Origin: Nitrososphaerota archaeon
GTDB lineage: Archaea > Thermoproteota > Nitrososphaeria > Nitrososphaerales > JACQRY01
NCBI GenBank assembly: GCA_016184315.1
Contig: JACPCU010000007.1
Span: 1-64,000, forward strand
Direction: 5' to 3'
Length of the DNA: 64,000 nucleotides
Positions 63,285 to 64,000 of this stretch are shown here, piece after piece. The notes below the pieces were generated by a model, which did no database searches, had not been told where the DNA came from, and saw nothing but the letters and a program-made list of their open reading frames with translations. Made by a program: the position numbers and the translations under genes. Positions within the stretch are counted from its first letter, which is position 1; each line of letters opens with the position of its first letter.

Positions 63285-64000
63285 ATGGCTGATTTTGATG
63301 CGATAGTTATAGGAGCGGGTCATAATGGCTTGGGACTGGCCTGCTATCTCGCGAAATCTGGACTCAAGGTTCTTGTCTGCGAAGCCCAGTCTAAGGTAGG
63401 CGGCTTCCTACACACTGAGGAAGTGATCCTAGGCTACAGGCATTCTATGCATGCGATAACTATGGGAACGTATCCGCCCATCTACCGAGACTTCGATTTG
63501 GCTCAATACGGGACAAGGCTGATCAGGCCTGAAGTGCAATTCGGCATGATCCTCGACAAAAAAGCATTGGTGGTACATAATGGGCAGCCGAAGACGACGT
63601 TCAAGTCGGTCGCTAAGTTTTCTCTCAGAGACGCAAAGAGGATGGAGCAGCTCCACAGAAGGTTTCACGCCACATGGATACGTGAGTATTACTCTCCGCC
63701 TATGCCGAGTAGAGAAAGAGGCCAAGGACTCAACTCTGAAGACAGACGCGAGTGGCAAAGGATCTGCTCCATGAGCCCCCGTGAAGTCATCGAGGAGTTT
63801 TTTGAAAGTGAGATGGTAAAGCTCTTTCTATGCGCGAGGTCTTTAGAGGAGGGTTCTGAGGGCTACTCTGCTGTTTCGCGAACAAAGGTCGATGTTTTCC
63901 GCGGTGCTGGAGACTATGTTTTCAAGATCCTTACTGACCCAGAATACTGTATTCCCGAAGGAGGCAGCAGGCGACTGGCAGAAGGTTTAGCAAGGATCGT
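63285..64000 (+). CDS. CrtI-like FAD oxidoreductase, partial (runs off right edge)
   Basis: The first 238 codons from ATG 63285. ADFDAIVIGAGHNGLGLACY is the FAD dinucleotide motif, followed by KVLVCEAQSKVGGFLHTEE, the pattern of phytoene-desaturase-like enzymes. Visible end: PEGGSRRLAEGLARIV, the NAD(P)/FAD domain-crossing segment. CTATATTTTG about 30 nt upstream fits a leaderless promoter. Substrate unknown. Confidence 0.85.
   Translation, partial: MADFDAIVIGAGHNGLGLACYLAKSGLKVLVCEAQSKVGGFLHTEEVILGYRHSMHAITMGTYPPIYRDFDLAQYGTRLIRPEVQFGMILDKKALVVHNGQPKTTFKSVAKFSLRDAKRMEQLHRRFHATWIREYYSPPMPSRERGQGLNSEDRREWQRICSMSPREVIEEFFESEMVKLFLCARSLEEGSEGYSAVSRTKVDVFRGAGDYVFKILTDPEYCIPEGGSRRLAEGLARI

Noticed and set aside
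1-64000. CRISPR arrays, rRNA and tRNA genes
   Set aside because: No regularly spaced direct repeats and no credible tRNA T-arm or rRNA core sequence were seen on reading; a dedicated search was not possible.

Overview
The window is archaeal chromosome, most likely from the Thermoproteota (TACK) branch. Supporting genes are a TFB with a zinc ribbon, archaeosine TGT, an Sm-like protein, an aCPSF2-type beta-CASP nuclease, a PAC2-family protein, archaeal eIF1/SUI1, type II (archaeal) GAPDH, a PIN-free compact gene layout and TATA-like boxes about 25-35 nt before many starts, several apparently leaderless. TTG and GTG starts are common. No rRNA, tRNA or CRISPR array was seen. The sequence does not let me fix class or order.

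Layout. 0-6 kb: a partial DUF3343-like gene, a CBS-HTH regulator, a DHOD-like flavoprotein, a KaiC/RecA-like ATPase and an MFS transporter. 6-14.5 kb: a complete oligopeptide/dipeptide-type ABC importer (two ATPases, two permeases) whose large membrane-anchored binding protein appears circularly permuted. 14.6-16.7 kb: a 5'-truncated BNR-repeat pseudogene and an IS6-like transposase. 17-20.8 kb: a copper-handling island (YHS protein, YHS-tipped CopA ATPase, AsnC-TRASH regulator, Met-rich membrane protein, HMA chaperone). 20.8-35 kb: RNA and information-processing genes (aCPSF2, tgtA, Sm, SUI1, TFB), plus PAC2, SfsA, CPBP protease and a HDAC-like deacetylase. A ~99-bp GT-rich sequence occurs as two inverted copies at 21.1 and 29.3 kb.

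35-47 kb: larB, larC and larE for the nickel-pincer cofactor (no larA here), interleaved with an EtfB-EtfA-FixCX electron-transfer module, a UbiA/MenA prenyltransferase, an F420-type LLM oxidoreductase and malate dehydrogenase. 47-56.6 kb: SHMT-like enzyme, UspA, MBL hydrolase, a pgk-gap operon, nicotinate phosphoribosyltransferase and small unknown genes. This part carries three copies of a CCATGG-centred palindrome that looks like an operator, and a ~634-bp IS-like element with perfect 23-bp inverted ends enclosing a decayed transposase tail and a Trypco2-like gene.

57.9-63.2 kb is the most exciting region. A three-gene 2-oxoacid:ferredoxin oxidoreductase operon has a fused gamma-delta subunit, and its alpha subunit carries the residue set I recall for Moorella oxalate oxidoreductase. 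It lies next to a divergent Lrp/AsnC regulator and an OxlT-like MFS carrier that keeps the Arg and Lys used by OxlT to bind oxalate. Together they suggest an archaeal system for oxalate uptake and ferredoxin-linked oxidation. The window ends inside a CrtI-like FAD oxidoreductase.
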